This document shows positions 44,390-52,902 of a stretch of 64,000 nt of DNA, piece by piece. Both the position numbers and the translations under genes were made by a program. The stretch covers positions 1,116,001-1,180,000 of the forward strand of contig NZ_CP138920.1 of NCBI RefSeq assembly GCF_047123815.1, written 5' to 3'. The notes below the pieces were generated by a model that saw only the letters and a program-made list of their open reading frames with translations, was not told the origin of the DNA and made no database searches. Source of the DNA: Maricaulis sp017643475 (GTDB taxonomy: Bacteria > Pseudomonadota > Alphaproteobacteria > Caulobacterales > Maricaulaceae). The number at the start of each line of letters is the position of its first letter. Within the stretch, counting starts at the first letter, position 1.

Positions 44390-45232
44390 ATGACCCTGAA
44401 ACCGGTGTCCTCCTGGACTTCCTTTGGCGGCGAGCTGGCCGTTTTTGACCATGACAGCGACGTTTGCGACTGCGAGATGCGCTTTGCCGTCTTCACGCCT
44501 CCGCAAGCCAAGGACGGACCGGTGCCGGTGCTCTGGTATCTGTCGGGACTGACCTGCAACTGGTCGAATGTGATGGAAAAGTCCGGCCTGCAGCGTGTCG
44601 CCGCCGAGCTGGGGCTGATGGTCATCGCCCCGGATACCAGTCCGCGCGGCGAGGCTGTGCCCGATGATGACGGCTATGATCTGGGCCAGGGCGCAGGCTT
44701 TTACCTGTCTGCCACCCAGGCGCCCTGGTCGCAGCACTTCCACATGGACCGCTATATAGTCCAAGAACTCAGTGCACTGATTGAAAAAAGCTTTGCTGCG
44801 GACATGAGCCGCCAGGGCATTACAGGCCACTCCATGGGTGGCCATGGCGCGCTGACGCTTCACCTGAAAAACCCTAAAAAATTCCGCTCCGTATCGGCTT
44901 TTTCACCCATTGTCGCGCCGATGGATGTGCCCTGGGGTCAAAAAGCGTTCTACACCTATCTCGGCGACCGGAAATCAGACTGGGAAAAACACGATTCCTG
45001 CGCCCTGGTTCGCAAGCAACCGAGCCGCGCGCACATCCTGGTCGACCAGGGGTTGGGGGATCAGTTTCTCGACCAGCAACTGCGTCCTGACCTGTTCGAA
45101 ACCGCCTGTGCGGAAGCGGGACAGGCCCTCACCCTGCGACGCCATGAGGGGTATGATCATTCATACTATTTCATCGCGAGCTTCATCGAGGACCATTTGC
45201 GTCACCACGCCGCTGCATTGAATTCGCTGTGA
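44390..45232 (+). CDS. fghA: S-formylglutathione hydrolase
   Basis: Esterase-D-family serine hydrolase of 280 aa that releases formate and glutathione. The oxyanion segment VLWYLSGLTCNWSNVMEKSGLQR, the nucleophile in ITGHSMGGHGALTLHLKNP (about 145-150), the acid in ILVDQGLGDQFL and the histidine in GYDHSYYFIASFIEDHLRHH are all present, as is GAGFYLSATQAPW. It is the last gene of adhC-UPF0178-fghA, with a GC-rich stem and T-run about 75 bp downstream. Confidence 0.94.
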   Translation: MTLKPVSSWTSFGGELAVFDHDSDVCDCEMRFAVFTPPQAKDGPVPVLWYLSGLTCNWSNVMEKSGLQRVAAELGLMVIAPDTSPRGEAVPDDDGYDLGQGAGFYLSATQAPWSQHFHMDRYIVQELSALIEKSFAADMSRQGITGHSMGGHGALTLHLKNPKKFRSVSAFSPIVAPMDVPWGQKAFYTYLGDRKSDWEKHDSCALVRKQPSRAHILVDQGLGDQFLDQQLRPDLFETACAEAGQALTLRRHEGYDHSYYFIASFIEDHLRHHAAALNSL

Positions 45233-45304
45233 GCTGCAGCCCGTCTTCGCGCGCGCGAGCATTGCTCCCCGCGAGCACGATTTTTGCGCCGTTTTCGCAA
45301 CACA

Positions 45305-45327
45305 GCGCGCCGCGCGCATAATTTTTT
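45305..45327 (+). terminator. Possible intrinsic terminator after fghA
   Basis: A GC-only self-complementary run GCGCGCCGCGCGC (45305-45317) can fold into a four-pair stem with a five-base loop. ATAATTTTTT follows, giving a T-run at 45322-45327. It lies 73 bp past the fghA stop and 80 bp before the ilv leader peptide. The stem is short, so the call is tentative. Confidence 0.4.
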
Positions 45328-45397
45328 CTTTCTTGGGGTTGCAATCGCATCCCAGCCCGGTAACTGTGCAGCGCAGCAAACACAGGAACCGGTTCTC

Positions 45398-45535
45398 ATG
45401 AACCCGAGCACGACCACATCCAAGACCATTGCCGTCGCCGCCCAGCCGGGCGTGCGGACGCTTGGTCTCGTGCTTATTCTTGTGGTGCTTATTACCGCCC
45501 AGATAACGGGAGCGGCGACGACGCCTGCCATCTAG
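45398..45535 (+). CDS. ilvL: Branched-chain amino acid leader peptide
   Basis: Short reading frame of 45 codons with AGGAACC before the ATG. Its middle TLGLVLILVVLITAQI is packed with leucine, valine, isoleucine and threonine codons. These are the amino acids whose supply would decide ribosome stalling in an ilv attenuator. A terminator hairpin follows at 45564-45592 and ilvD begins 82 bp after the peptide stop. The layout matches enterobacterial ilvL/ivbL control; the peptide itself has no expected function beyond translation. Confidence 0.75.
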   Translation: MNPSTTTSKTIAVAAQPGVRTLGLVLILVVLITAQITGAATTPAI

Positions 45536-45563
45536 CAAAGCAAGACTAGGCAGACACGAAGAA

Positions 45564-45592
45564 CCCCGCTCCCACAAGGAGCGGGGTTTTTT
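45564..45592 (+). terminator. Attenuator hairpin upstream of ilvD
   Basis: CCCCGCTCC (45564-45572) and GGAGCGGGG (45578-45586) form a perfect 9-bp GC-rich stem with a CACAA loop, directly followed by six T (45587-45592). It sits between the Leu/Val/Ile-rich leader peptide and ilvD. Termination here would be relieved when ribosomes stall in the leader. This is the strongest intrinsic terminator I can see in the window. Confidence 0.85.
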
Positions 45593-45616
45593 CGTGCTGG
45601 CCGCACAGGACACACG

Positions 45617-47344
45617 ATGAACCAGCATTCTCCCAAATCCTCCGACACGATCACCAGGGGTCCCGCCCGCGCCCCGGCGCGCGCCATGCTGCGCGCCACC
45701 GGCATGACGGACGAGGATTTCGCCAAGCCGATGATCGGCGTGATCAATACCTGGAGCACGATCACGCCCTGCAACATGCACCTGGACAAGCTGGCGGATG
45801 CCGCACGTGAAGGCGTTCGCGAAGCCGGCGGGTTTCCGGTCGATTTCAACACGGTCGTGGTGTCCGACGGGATCACCATGGGCACCGAGGGCATGCGCGC
45901 CTCGCTGATCTCCCGCGAGGTGGTCACCGACAGCATCGAGCTGGCCGTGCGCGGACACAGCCTGGACGGCATCATCATCCTGGCGGGTTGCGACAAGACC
46001 ATCCCGGCCGCTGCCATGGCCCTGGTCCGCGCGGATATTCCCGGCTGCATCCTCTATGGCGGCACGATCATGCCGGGTCGCAAGGGCGACCAGGAGCTGT
46101 CCATCCAGGATGTTTTCGAGGCCGTCGGCGCTCATGCCTGCGGCTCAATCGACGATGCCGAACTGGAAGCGGTCGAGAAAGCCGCCTGCCCCGGCGAAGG
46201 CGCCTGTGGCGGTCAGTTCACGGCCAATACCATGGCGATGATGTTGAGCTTCCTGGGACTCTCGCCCATGGGCGTCAACGACATCCCCGCCCCTCACCCC
46301 GACAAGCCAGATGCAGCGCGCAAGTGCGGCATCCGGGCGGTCGAGCTGGTCGAAGCCGCGGTCAATCCGCGCCGCTTCATCACCCCCAAGTCGCTGCGCA
46401 ATGCAGCGATCGCCGCTTCGGCCAGCGGAGGTTCAACCAATGCCGTCCTGCACCTGGCTGCCATCGCAGCAGAGGCCGGCATTGCCTTTTCCATCGACAC
46501 ATTTGACGAAGTCTCATCGGAGGCGCCGGTCATCACCGATCTGAAACCGGGCGGGCGCTTCCTCGCGCACCACATGTTCCTCGCCGGCGGCACACGCCTG
46601 TTCGGTCAGCGCCTGATGCAGGCCGGTCGCATCGCCGACACTCCAACCGTCAGCGGCGCAGGCCTGTTCGAAGAGTTCTCGAAGGCCGAGGAAAGCCCCA
46701 ACCAGCGCGTCATCCACAGCGTCGAGAACCCGGTCAAACCCGATGGCGGCTTCCGCGTACTCTATGGCGATGTCGCTCCGGAGGGCGCGGTTCTCAAACT
46801 CAGCGGTCATTCCCGCAGCGCGTTTGCTGGTACGGCCCGCGTTTTCGAGTGCGAGGATGATGCGTTTGCGGCCGTCGAAGCCAATCAGATCAAGGCCGGT
46901 GATGTCGTCATCATCCGCTGCGAAGGCCCCCAGGGTGGCCCCGGGATGCGCGAAATGCTTGCAGTCACGGCGGCGCTGGTCGGCCAGGATCTCAGCGAAG
47001 ATGTTGCCCTGATCACGGATGGACGTTTCTCCGGCGCATCGAAAGGCTTCGTTATCGGCCATGTCAGCCCGGAAGCCACCGCTGGTGGCGCCATCGGTCT
47101 GCTGATGGACGGCGACCGGATCCACATCGATGTCGAAGCGCGCCGGATCGATACGGATGCCGATCTGTCAGCGCGCCGCCGCTCCATGATCACGCCTCAG
47201 CCCAATCGCATGGGGGGCGTTTTCGACAAGTACGCTCACCTCGTCAGTTCGGCTTCCCGAGGGGCTGTCACTGCCCCACCGCCCGCCAGGCAAGCCACAT
47301 CCAAAACGACACAGACACATCGCGAACAGGAGATTTTCGCATGA
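45617..47344 (+). CDS. ilvD: Dihydroxy-acid dehydratase
   Basis: Iron-sulfur dehydratase of 575 aa common to isoleucine, valine and (through ketoisovalerate) leucine synthesis. Cluster and active-site cysteines lie in NTWSTITPCNMHLD, ILAGCDKTIPAAAMAL and GEGACGGQFTANTMAMM. The C-terminus has ITDGRFSGASKGFVIGHVSPEA, then an unusual 30-residue polar tail (TAPPPARQATSKTTQTHREQ). ATG 45617 is preceded by CAGGACAC. The stop overlaps the ilvC start (ATGA). Confidence 0.94.
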   Translation: MNQHSPKSSDTITRGPARAPARAMLRATGMTDEDFAKPMIGVINTWSTITPCNMHLDKLADAAREGVREAGGFPVDFNTVVVSDGITMGTEGMRASLISREVVTDSIELAVRGHSLDGIIILAGCDKTIPAAAMALVRADIPGCILYGGTIMPGRKGDQELSIQDVFEAVGAHACGSIDDAELEAVEKAACPGEGACGGQFTANTMAMMLSFLGLSPMGVNDIPAPHPDKPDAARKCGIRAVELVEAAVNPRRFITPKSLRNAAIAASASGGSTNAVLHLAAIAAEAGIAFSIDTFDEVSSEAPVITDLKPGGRFLAHHMFLAGGTRLFGQRLMQAGRIADTPTVSGAGLFEEFSKAEESPNQRVIHSVENPVKPDGGFRVLYGDVAPEGAVLKLSGHSRSAFAGTARVFECEDDAFAAVEANQIKAGDVVIIRCEGPQGGPGMREMLAVTAALVGQDLSEDVALITDGRFSGASKGFVIGHVSPEATAGGAIGLLMDGDRIHIDVEARRIDTDADLSARRRSMITPQPNRMGGVFDKYAHLVSSASRGAVTAPPPARQATSKTTQTHREQEIFA

Positions 47345-48363
47345 CCCGCCCGACCCAGGCTCCTCGCCGGAGTGATTTCGAAATCGACACAACCGACTTC
47401 AAGTCGGAAACCGTGGCCATCATCGGTTATGGCAGCCAGGGCCGCGCCCACGCCATGAACCTCAAGGACAGCGGCTGCAAGGTCATCGTCGGCGTTCGTG
47501 CCGGCGGTACCGGCGCCCAGCGCGCTGCCCAAGATGGTCTGACCACTGCCGAACCGGCCGATGCCGCGAAACAAGCCGACATCGTCATGATCCTGACCCC
47601 GGACATGACCCATGAGGAGATTTTCCGTGAGCAGATTGCCCCGAACCTGGAGGCTGGCAACGCCCTCATGTTCGCTCACGGTTTCTCCGTCCATTTCGGG
47701 CGCGTCCAACCCGCAGCCGATATCGATGTTATGCTGGTGGCGCCCAAGGGCCCGGGCGATCTCGTTCGCCGTGAATTCGAGCGGGGACGCGGCGTGCCCT
47801 GCCTGTTCGCAGTGCACCAGGACGCGACCGGCAAGGCGCGCGAACGGGCGCTCGCCTATACCTCCTGCATTGGTGGCGCCAATTCCGGTGTTATCGAGAC
47901 CTCGTTCGCCGAGGAAACCGAGACTGACCTGTTCGGCGAACAGGCGGTCCTGTGTGGCGGCGCAACCGAGCTGGTCCTGGCCGGATACGAGACCCTGACC
48001 GAGGCGGGTTATCAGCCTGAAGTCGCCTATTTCGAATGCCTGCACGAGCTCAAGCTGATCGTCGACCTGCTCTACGAGGGCGGGCTCGGGAAGATGCATG
48101 AATTCATCTCCGAAACCGCGATCTACGGTGATCTGCGCTCGGGTCCGCGGGTGATCAATGACGAGACCCGCGCCCGCATGCGCGAAGTCCTCAAGGACAT
48201 CCAGGACGGCACATTTGCCCGCGACTGGATCACTGAGAACCAGGCCGGGAAGCCGCAATACGCCGCGCTCCTGCGCAAGGATCTCGAACACCCGATTGAA
48301 AAGACCGGGGCGCAATTGCGCGCCGACATGCCTTGGCTGCAGCCGGGCGCCAACGCCCACTAA
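47341..48363 (+). CDS. ilvC: Ketol-acid reductoisomerase
   Basis: Class I (short) NADPH-dependent enzyme of 340 aa. The Rossmann turn is IIGYGSQGRAHAMNLKDSG, followed by VAPKGPGDLVRREF. The knotted C-terminal domain has metal ligands in EQAVLCGGATELV and AYFECLHELKLIVDLLYEGG. It acts between IlvBN and IlvD in valine and isoleucine synthesis. ATG overlaps ilvD. The next gene starts 25 bp downstream after CGAGGAGACGAG. Confidence 0.94.
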   Translation: MTRPTQAPRRSDFEIDTTDFKSETVAIIGYGSQGRAHAMNLKDSGCKVIVGVRAGGTGAQRAAQDGLTTAEPADAAKQADIVMILTPDMTHEEIFREQIAPNLEAGNALMFAHGFSVHFGRVQPAADIDVMLVAPKGPGDLVRREFERGRGVPCLFAVHQDATGKARERALAYTSCIGGANSGVIETSFAEETETDLFGEQAVLCGGATELVLAGYETLTEAGYQPEVAYFECLHELKLIVDLLYEGGLGKMHEFISETAIYGDLRSGPRVINDETRARMREVLKDIQDGTFARDWITENQAGKPQYAALLRKDLEHPIEKTGAQLRADMPWLQPGANAH

Positions 48364-48388
48364 CCGGCCCAACGAGGAGACGAGAAAC

Positions 48389-50083
48389 ATGACCGCCCTG
48401 CCCGCCGCCGAGATTGACGCGCAAGCCCGCCAGCTGATGACGGGTGCCCACGCCGTGGTGCGGACGCTGGAAGATCTCGGCGTACGCCGGATCTTCGGCT
48501 ATCCGGGCGGGGCAATCATGCCCGTCTATGACGCGCTGGTCGGTTCGAAACTCGAACACATACTTGTCCGCCACGAACAGGCCGCGAGTTTTGCCGCCGA
48601 CGCGCAGGCGCGCCTGACCGGCAAGGCGGGCGTCTGCCTGGCCACGTCCGGCCCCGGCGCGACCAATCTGCTGACCGGAATCGCCAATGCCTACATGGAC
48701 AGCGTGCCCATGGTCATCCTGACCGGACAGGTTCCTTCGACCCTGATGGGCACAGACGCCTTCCAGGAAGTCGACGTGTTCGGCATGAGCCTGCCGGTCG
48801 TCAAACACTCCATGATCGTGCGTCATGCCGAGGACATTCCGGCCACCATCCGCGAGGCCTTCGAAATCGCCGAGGAAGGTCGACCCGGCCCGGTCCTCGT
48901 CGATCTGCCCAAGGATACGCTGCAGGCGAGCATGGCGTTTGAAACGGCCATGTCCGCGCCGACACCAGCTCCGTCCCGTGCCAGCGATGACAGTATCGAG
49001 GAAGCGCTCAGCCTGCTCCGGGCCGCCCGGCGACCTGTTCTCTACATGGGTGGGGGCATTGCCCTCGGGCATGCGGTGGAAGCGGCGCGAGACTTCATGG
49101 CACGCACCGGCATCCCGACCGTGGCCACGCTGAAAGCCATTGGCTGCGCTCATCCGGACGCCCAGAACTATCTCGGCATGCTGGGCATGCACGGAACCCG
49201 CGCCGCGAACATGGCCGTCCAGGAGAGTGATCTGTTGATCTGCTGCGGCGCCCGGTTCGATGACCGCGCAACCGGCAAGCCGGATCAGTTCGCCCCCCAT
49301 GCCCGCATCATCCACATGGATCTCGACAACGCCGAAATCGGCAAGCTGCGCGGCGTGGACGCCGCTATTCGCGGTGATCTGCAAGACGCGCTGGCGCGGC
49401 TGGATGCGGGATATCTGGCAATCGACAGCTGGCGCACCCTGTGCCGCAACCGAAAGCAGGAGTTCGCGTTCAGCTATGACGCGCCCGGTTCCGGCATTTA
49501 CGCGCCTGGCCTGTTGAAGGAATTGTCTGAAACCGCCGGCGATGACTTCATCGCTGCCTGTGATGTCGGCCAGCACCAGATGTGGGTGGCCCAGCATTGC
49601 CGCTTCGCTCGGCCGGAGAACCATCTGACGAGCGCGGGCCTGGGCGCGATGGGCTACGGCCTGCCCGCCGGCATCGGTGCTGCGCTGGAGCGCCCGGACA
49701 GCAAGGTTGTCACCGTCACCGGCGATGGCTCGATCATGATGAATATCCAGGAACTGGCAACCGCGCGTCGTTACGGCGTGCCGATCCGTATCCTGTTGCT
49801 GGATAATGCCTCGCTGGGCCTGGTGCGCCAGTGGCAGGAATTATTCTTCGACCAGAATTTCTCCGAGATCGATCTCTACGACAATCCGGACTTTGCCGAG
49901 GTCGCCCGGTCCTTCGGCGTCGAAGCTTTCACCATTCACAGTCGCGACGAGGTGCCCGGCGCCATTGAGCGACTGCTCAACGCCACCGGACCGATCCTGG
50001 CCCACTGCCTGATCGATCCGCGCGAAAACGTCTGGCCGCTCGTTCCGCCAGGCAAATCCAATGCAGAAATGATGGAGGACTGA
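48389..50083 (+). CDS. ilvB: Acetolactate synthase, catalytic subunit
   Basis: ThDP enzyme of 564 aa. The N-terminal ThDP Glu segment is RHEQAASFAADAQARLTGKAGV; FGYPGGAIMPVYDAL precedes it. The C-terminal ThDP/Mg motif is VTVTGDGSIMMNIQELATARRYG with LLLDNASLGLVRQWQELFF. ATG 48389 follows GAGGAGACGAGAAAC; a longer upstream frame lies inside ilvC and is not homologous. The regulatory subunit gene follows four bases later. Confidence 0.94.
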   Translation: MTALPAAEIDAQARQLMTGAHAVVRTLEDLGVRRIFGYPGGAIMPVYDALVGSKLEHILVRHEQAASFAADAQARLTGKAGVCLATSGPGATNLLTGIANAYMDSVPMVILTGQVPSTLMGTDAFQEVDVFGMSLPVVKHSMIVRHAEDIPATIREAFEIAEEGRPGPVLVDLPKDTLQASMAFETAMSAPTPAPSRASDDSIEEALSLLRAARRPVLYMGGGIALGHAVEAARDFMARTGIPTVATLKAIGCAHPDAQNYLGMLGMHGTRAANMAVQESDLLICCGARFDDRATGKPDQFAPHARIIHMDLDNAEIGKLRGVDAAIRGDLQDALARLDAGYLAIDSWRTLCRNRKQEFAFSYDAPGSGIYAPGLLKELSETAGDDFIAACDVGQHQMWVAQHCRFARPENHLTSAGLGAMGYGLPAGIGAALERPDSKVVTVTGDGSIMMNIQELATARRYGVPIRILLLDNASLGLVRQWQELFFDQNFSEIDLYDNPDFAEVARSFGVEAFTIHSRDEVPGAIERLLNATGPILAHCLIDPRENVWPLVPPGKSNAEMMED

Positions 50084-50086
50084 TCC

Positions 50087-50377
50087 ATGCACAATATTCG
50101 AATTCAACTCGCCGAGCGCGAGGGTGCCCTTGTGCGCCTGCTCAGCAATATCGAGCGCCGCGGTTTCATTATCGAGAGCCTGGACAAGACGGCCGCACAG
50201 GACGGCGTGACCGATATCGCTGCGCGCATCACGCCACGCGGCGAGCGCTCGCTGGACGTCCTCACACGCCAGCTTTCCCGCCTGTTCGACGTCATGGACG
50301 TCCACACCCCGATGCCGGCCCACATGGCCAGCCACGCCATGCCTCCAGGAGAGCCGTCATGTCGACAACCGCAATAA
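50087..50377 (+). CDS. ilvN: Acetolactate synthase, small regulatory subunit
   Basis: ACT-domain protein of 96 aa that activates IlvB and confers valine feedback. The ACT fold is seen in IRIQLAEREGALVRLLSNIERRGFIIESLDKT. It is as short as E. coli IlvN and lacks the second domain of the 160-residue IlvH type. The last 19 bp overlap the start of leuA, an unusually long overlap in this operon. Confidence 0.9.
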   Translation: MHNIRIQLAEREGALVRLLSNIERRGFIIESLDKTAAQDGVTDIAARITPRGERSLDVLTRQLSRLFDVMDVHTPMPAHMASHAMPPGEPSCRQPQ

Positions 50378-51936
50378 ACCACCCGGCTGCCGGGGATCAC
50401 GTCCGGATCTTCGACACCACACTGCGCGATGGAGAACAGGCGCCGGGCTTCTCCATGACACCGACGCAGAAAGTTGAACTGGCGCAACTGCTTGCTGCCA
50501 TGCATGTCGATGTGATCGAGGCCGGTTTTGCCGCCGCCTCTCCCGGAGACGCTGCAGCCGTCACAGAAATCGCTCGCGAGATCGAGGGCCCGACCCTGTG
50601 CTCGCTGTCGCGTGCCTCGATCGGGGATATTGATGCGGCTGCCGAGGCCCTGTCTCCGGCACGCCGCAAGCGTATCCACATTTTCCTCGCCACCAGTCCG
50701 ATCCACCGTGAAGCCAAGCTGCGCATGTCGCGACTGGAAGTACTCAAGGCGATCGAAACCGCGCTGAGCCATGCCGCTGAGTGTTTCGACGAGGTGGAGT
50801 TTTCCGCCGAGGACGCACTGCGTACCGAGGACGACTTCCTGACCGAAGCCATGGCATGCGCCGCCACCCATGGCGCCGATGTGCTGAACGTGCCCGATAC
50901 GGTCGGGGTCAGTGAACCCGGCGAAATCCGCCGCGTGTTCGAACGCCTGATGCGCGAAGTCGAGCGGCCTGAACACGTGATCTTCTCCGCCCATTGCCAC
51001 AATGATCTGGGTCTGGCTGTCTCCAACAGCCTCGCCGCCGTCCAGGCCGGCGCCCGTCAGGTGGAATGCGCCATCAACGGTATTGGTGAACGCGCGGGCA
51101 ATTGTTCTCTGGAAGAGCTGGTCATGGCGCTCAATGTACGCCCGGACATCTTCCCTGCCGCAACGCGCGTCGACACCACGCAGCTCTGGCCGGCCAGTCA
51201 GAAACTGATGCGCCTGACCGGTGCCCCGGTCGCGCCGAACAAGGCGATTGTCGGCAAAAATGCCTTTGCCCACGAGGCCGGGATCCACCAGCACGGCATG
51301 ATCGCCGATCGCCGCACCTATGAAATCATGACTCCGGAAAGCGTTGGCGCACCGGGCTCGGAACTGGTGCTGGGCAAGCACTCCGGCAAACACGCGCTGA
51401 ATCAGCGCCTGGCCCAGCTGGGCTACCAGCCGGATCCGGAACGCCTGAACGAGGTTTTCCGCGAATTCAAACGCCTGGCTGATGACCATGGCGAAGTGAC
51501 CGATGCAGACCTGGTCAGCCTGATGGAAGGCTATAGCGAAAGCGGGTCGGCCTGGCAGGTCATGCGGACCGAATTGCGCACAACAGCAGGTCCGCGTCCC
51601 AAGCAGTTTGCACGTGTCGAGCTGTCCCACCCGGATCGCGGTCGGGTCTCCGATATCGCGTCCGGTGAAGGTCCGGTCGCTGCGGCTTTTGCCGCTGTCC
51701 AGCGCATCACCGGACGCAAGGCCGATGTCATTGGCCTGGAAACCAAGATGCTGCGCTCGCAGACGGGACGTGAATTTGTCGCCGAGATTGAGGTCGATCT
51801 GGAAGGCCAGCGTGTGCGCGGCCGGGCACGGGGACCCGATGTGGTCACTGCCGCCATCGACTCCCTGCTTTTCGCATTCGAGCGCCAGCCGGCGCCACAC
51901 ACCCCACAGCAAACAGCGCAACCCGCTGTCATGTAA
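50359..51936 (+). CDS. leuA: 2-isopropylmalate synthase
   Basis: Claisen-type enzyme of 525 aa that commits ketoisovalerate to leucine. The TIM-barrel start has FDTTLRDGEQAPGFSM. The metal-binding HxH is in VIFSAHCHNDLGLAVSNS, followed by the glycine-rich VECAINGIGERAGNCSLEELV. The linker GIHQHGMIADRRTYEIM leads to a C-terminal LeuA allosteric domain (about 390-510), the usual site of leucine feedback. RBS GGAGAGCCGTC precedes the ATG inside ilvN. Confidence 0.94.
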   Translation: MSTTAINHPAAGDHVRIFDTTLRDGEQAPGFSMTPTQKVELAQLLAAMHVDVIEAGFAAASPGDAAAVTEIAREIEGPTLCSLSRASIGDIDAAAEALSPARRKRIHIFLATSPIHREAKLRMSRLEVLKAIETALSHAAECFDEVEFSAEDALRTEDDFLTEAMACAATHGADVLNVPDTVGVSEPGEIRRVFERLMREVERPEHVIFSAHCHNDLGLAVSNSLAAVQAGARQVECAINGIGERAGNCSLEELVMALNVRPDIFPAATRVDTTQLWPASQKLMRLTGAPVAPNKAIVGKNAFAHEAGIHQHGMIADRRTYEIMTPESVGAPGSELVLGKHSGKHALNQRLAQLGYQPDPERLNEVFREFKRLADDHGEVTDADLVSLMEGYSESGSAWQVMRTELRTTAGPRPKQFARVELSHPDRGRVSDIASGEGPVAAAFAAVQRITGRKADVIGLETKMLRSQTGREFVAEIEVDLEGQRVRGRARGPDVVTAAIDSLLFAFERQPAPHTPQQTAQPAVM

Positions 51937-51945
51937 GGATTTATC

Positions 51946-52902
51946 ATGTCTATCCAGGAAACTGACTTCATCTGGCGCAATGGCGAGCTGATCGACTGGC
52001 ACGATGCGCAAACCCATATCCTGAGCCACGCCCTGCACTATGGGACCTCGGTCTTTGAAGGCATCCGCGCCTACAAGACACCGCAGGGTCCACAGATCTT
52101 CCGGCTGCAGGACCACATCCGCCGCCTGTTTGACTCGGCCAAGATCTATCGCATGCCGCTGCCGTACACGCAGGGAGAGCTGGAGAAGGCCTGCCGCCAT
52201 GTCGTGCGCTCGAACCGGCTCAGCGACGCCTATCTGCGTCCGGTCGCCTTTTTTGGCTATGGCGGGATCGGCGTCATGCCGGGCAAGGCCGCCAAGGTTG
52301 ATGTCGCCATCGCCGCTTTCCCCTGGGGCGCCTATCTGGGCGAGGAAGCCCTGTCCAAGGGCGTGGATTGCTGCATCTCCAGCTGGAGCCGGGCAGCACC
52401 CAACACCATCCCGACCGGCGCCAAGGCCGGCGGCAACTACCTCTCATCCGTCCTGATCAGCCAGGAAGCGCATGATCGCGGTTTCGACGAAGGCATCGGG
52501 CTGGACGTCAACGGACTGGTTTCCGAAGGCGCGGGAGAGAATATCTTTGTCGTCTCCGACGGTGTCATCCGCACGCCTCCGACCTCGTCGTCCATCCTCT
52601 CCGGCCTGACCCGCGATGCGGTCATCAAGCTGGCCGAGGCCGACGGGTTCGATGTGCGCGAACAGACACTGTCACGCGAAAGCCTCTATGTCGCTGACGA
52701 AATCTTTTTCACCGGCACGGCCGCCGAGATCACCCCGGTGCGCTCGGTCGACGGGCATGTTGTTCGCTGCGGCGGGCGCGGACCGGTTGCCGAACTGATG
52801 CAGAAGCGCTTCTTTGGCCTGTTCAGTGGCGAGACGGAAGACCGCTGGAACTGGCTGACCCCGGTCCATGATGACGCGATGGAGGTTCAGCATGTCGCCT
52901 AG
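51946..52902 (+). CDS. ilvE: Branched-chain amino acid aminotransferase
   Basis: Fold-type IV PLP transaminase of 318 aa that performs the last step for Leu, Ile and Val. HALHYGTSVFEGIRAY is at the N-terminus, the PLP lysine is in NTIPTGAKAGGNYLSSV (about 165), EGAGENIFVV follows, and FFTGTAAEITPV is near 255. It sits between leuA and leuC, so end-product transamination is locked into the same transcript. RBS AAGGATTT. It overlaps leuC by 11 bp. Confidence 0.94.
   Translation: MSIQETDFIWRNGELIDWHDAQTHILSHALHYGTSVFEGIRAYKTPQGPQIFRLQDHIRRLFDSAKIYRMPLPYTQGELEKACRHVVRSNRLSDAYLRPVAFFGYGGIGVMPGKAAKVDVAIAAFPWGAYLGEEALSKGVDCCISSWSRAAPNTIPTGAKAGGNYLSSVLISQEAHDRGFDEGIGLDVNGLVSEGAGENIFVVSDGVIRTPPTSSSILSGLTRDAVIKLAEADGFDVREQTLSRESLYVADEIFFTGTAAEITPVRSVDGHVVRCGGRGPVAELMQKRFFGLFSGETEDRWNWLTPVHDDAMEVQHVA

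Noticed and set aside
50104..52200. 698-codon open frame antisense to leuA and ilvE
   Set aside because: It spans two well-supported genes and a gene boundary, and its protein has no family features.
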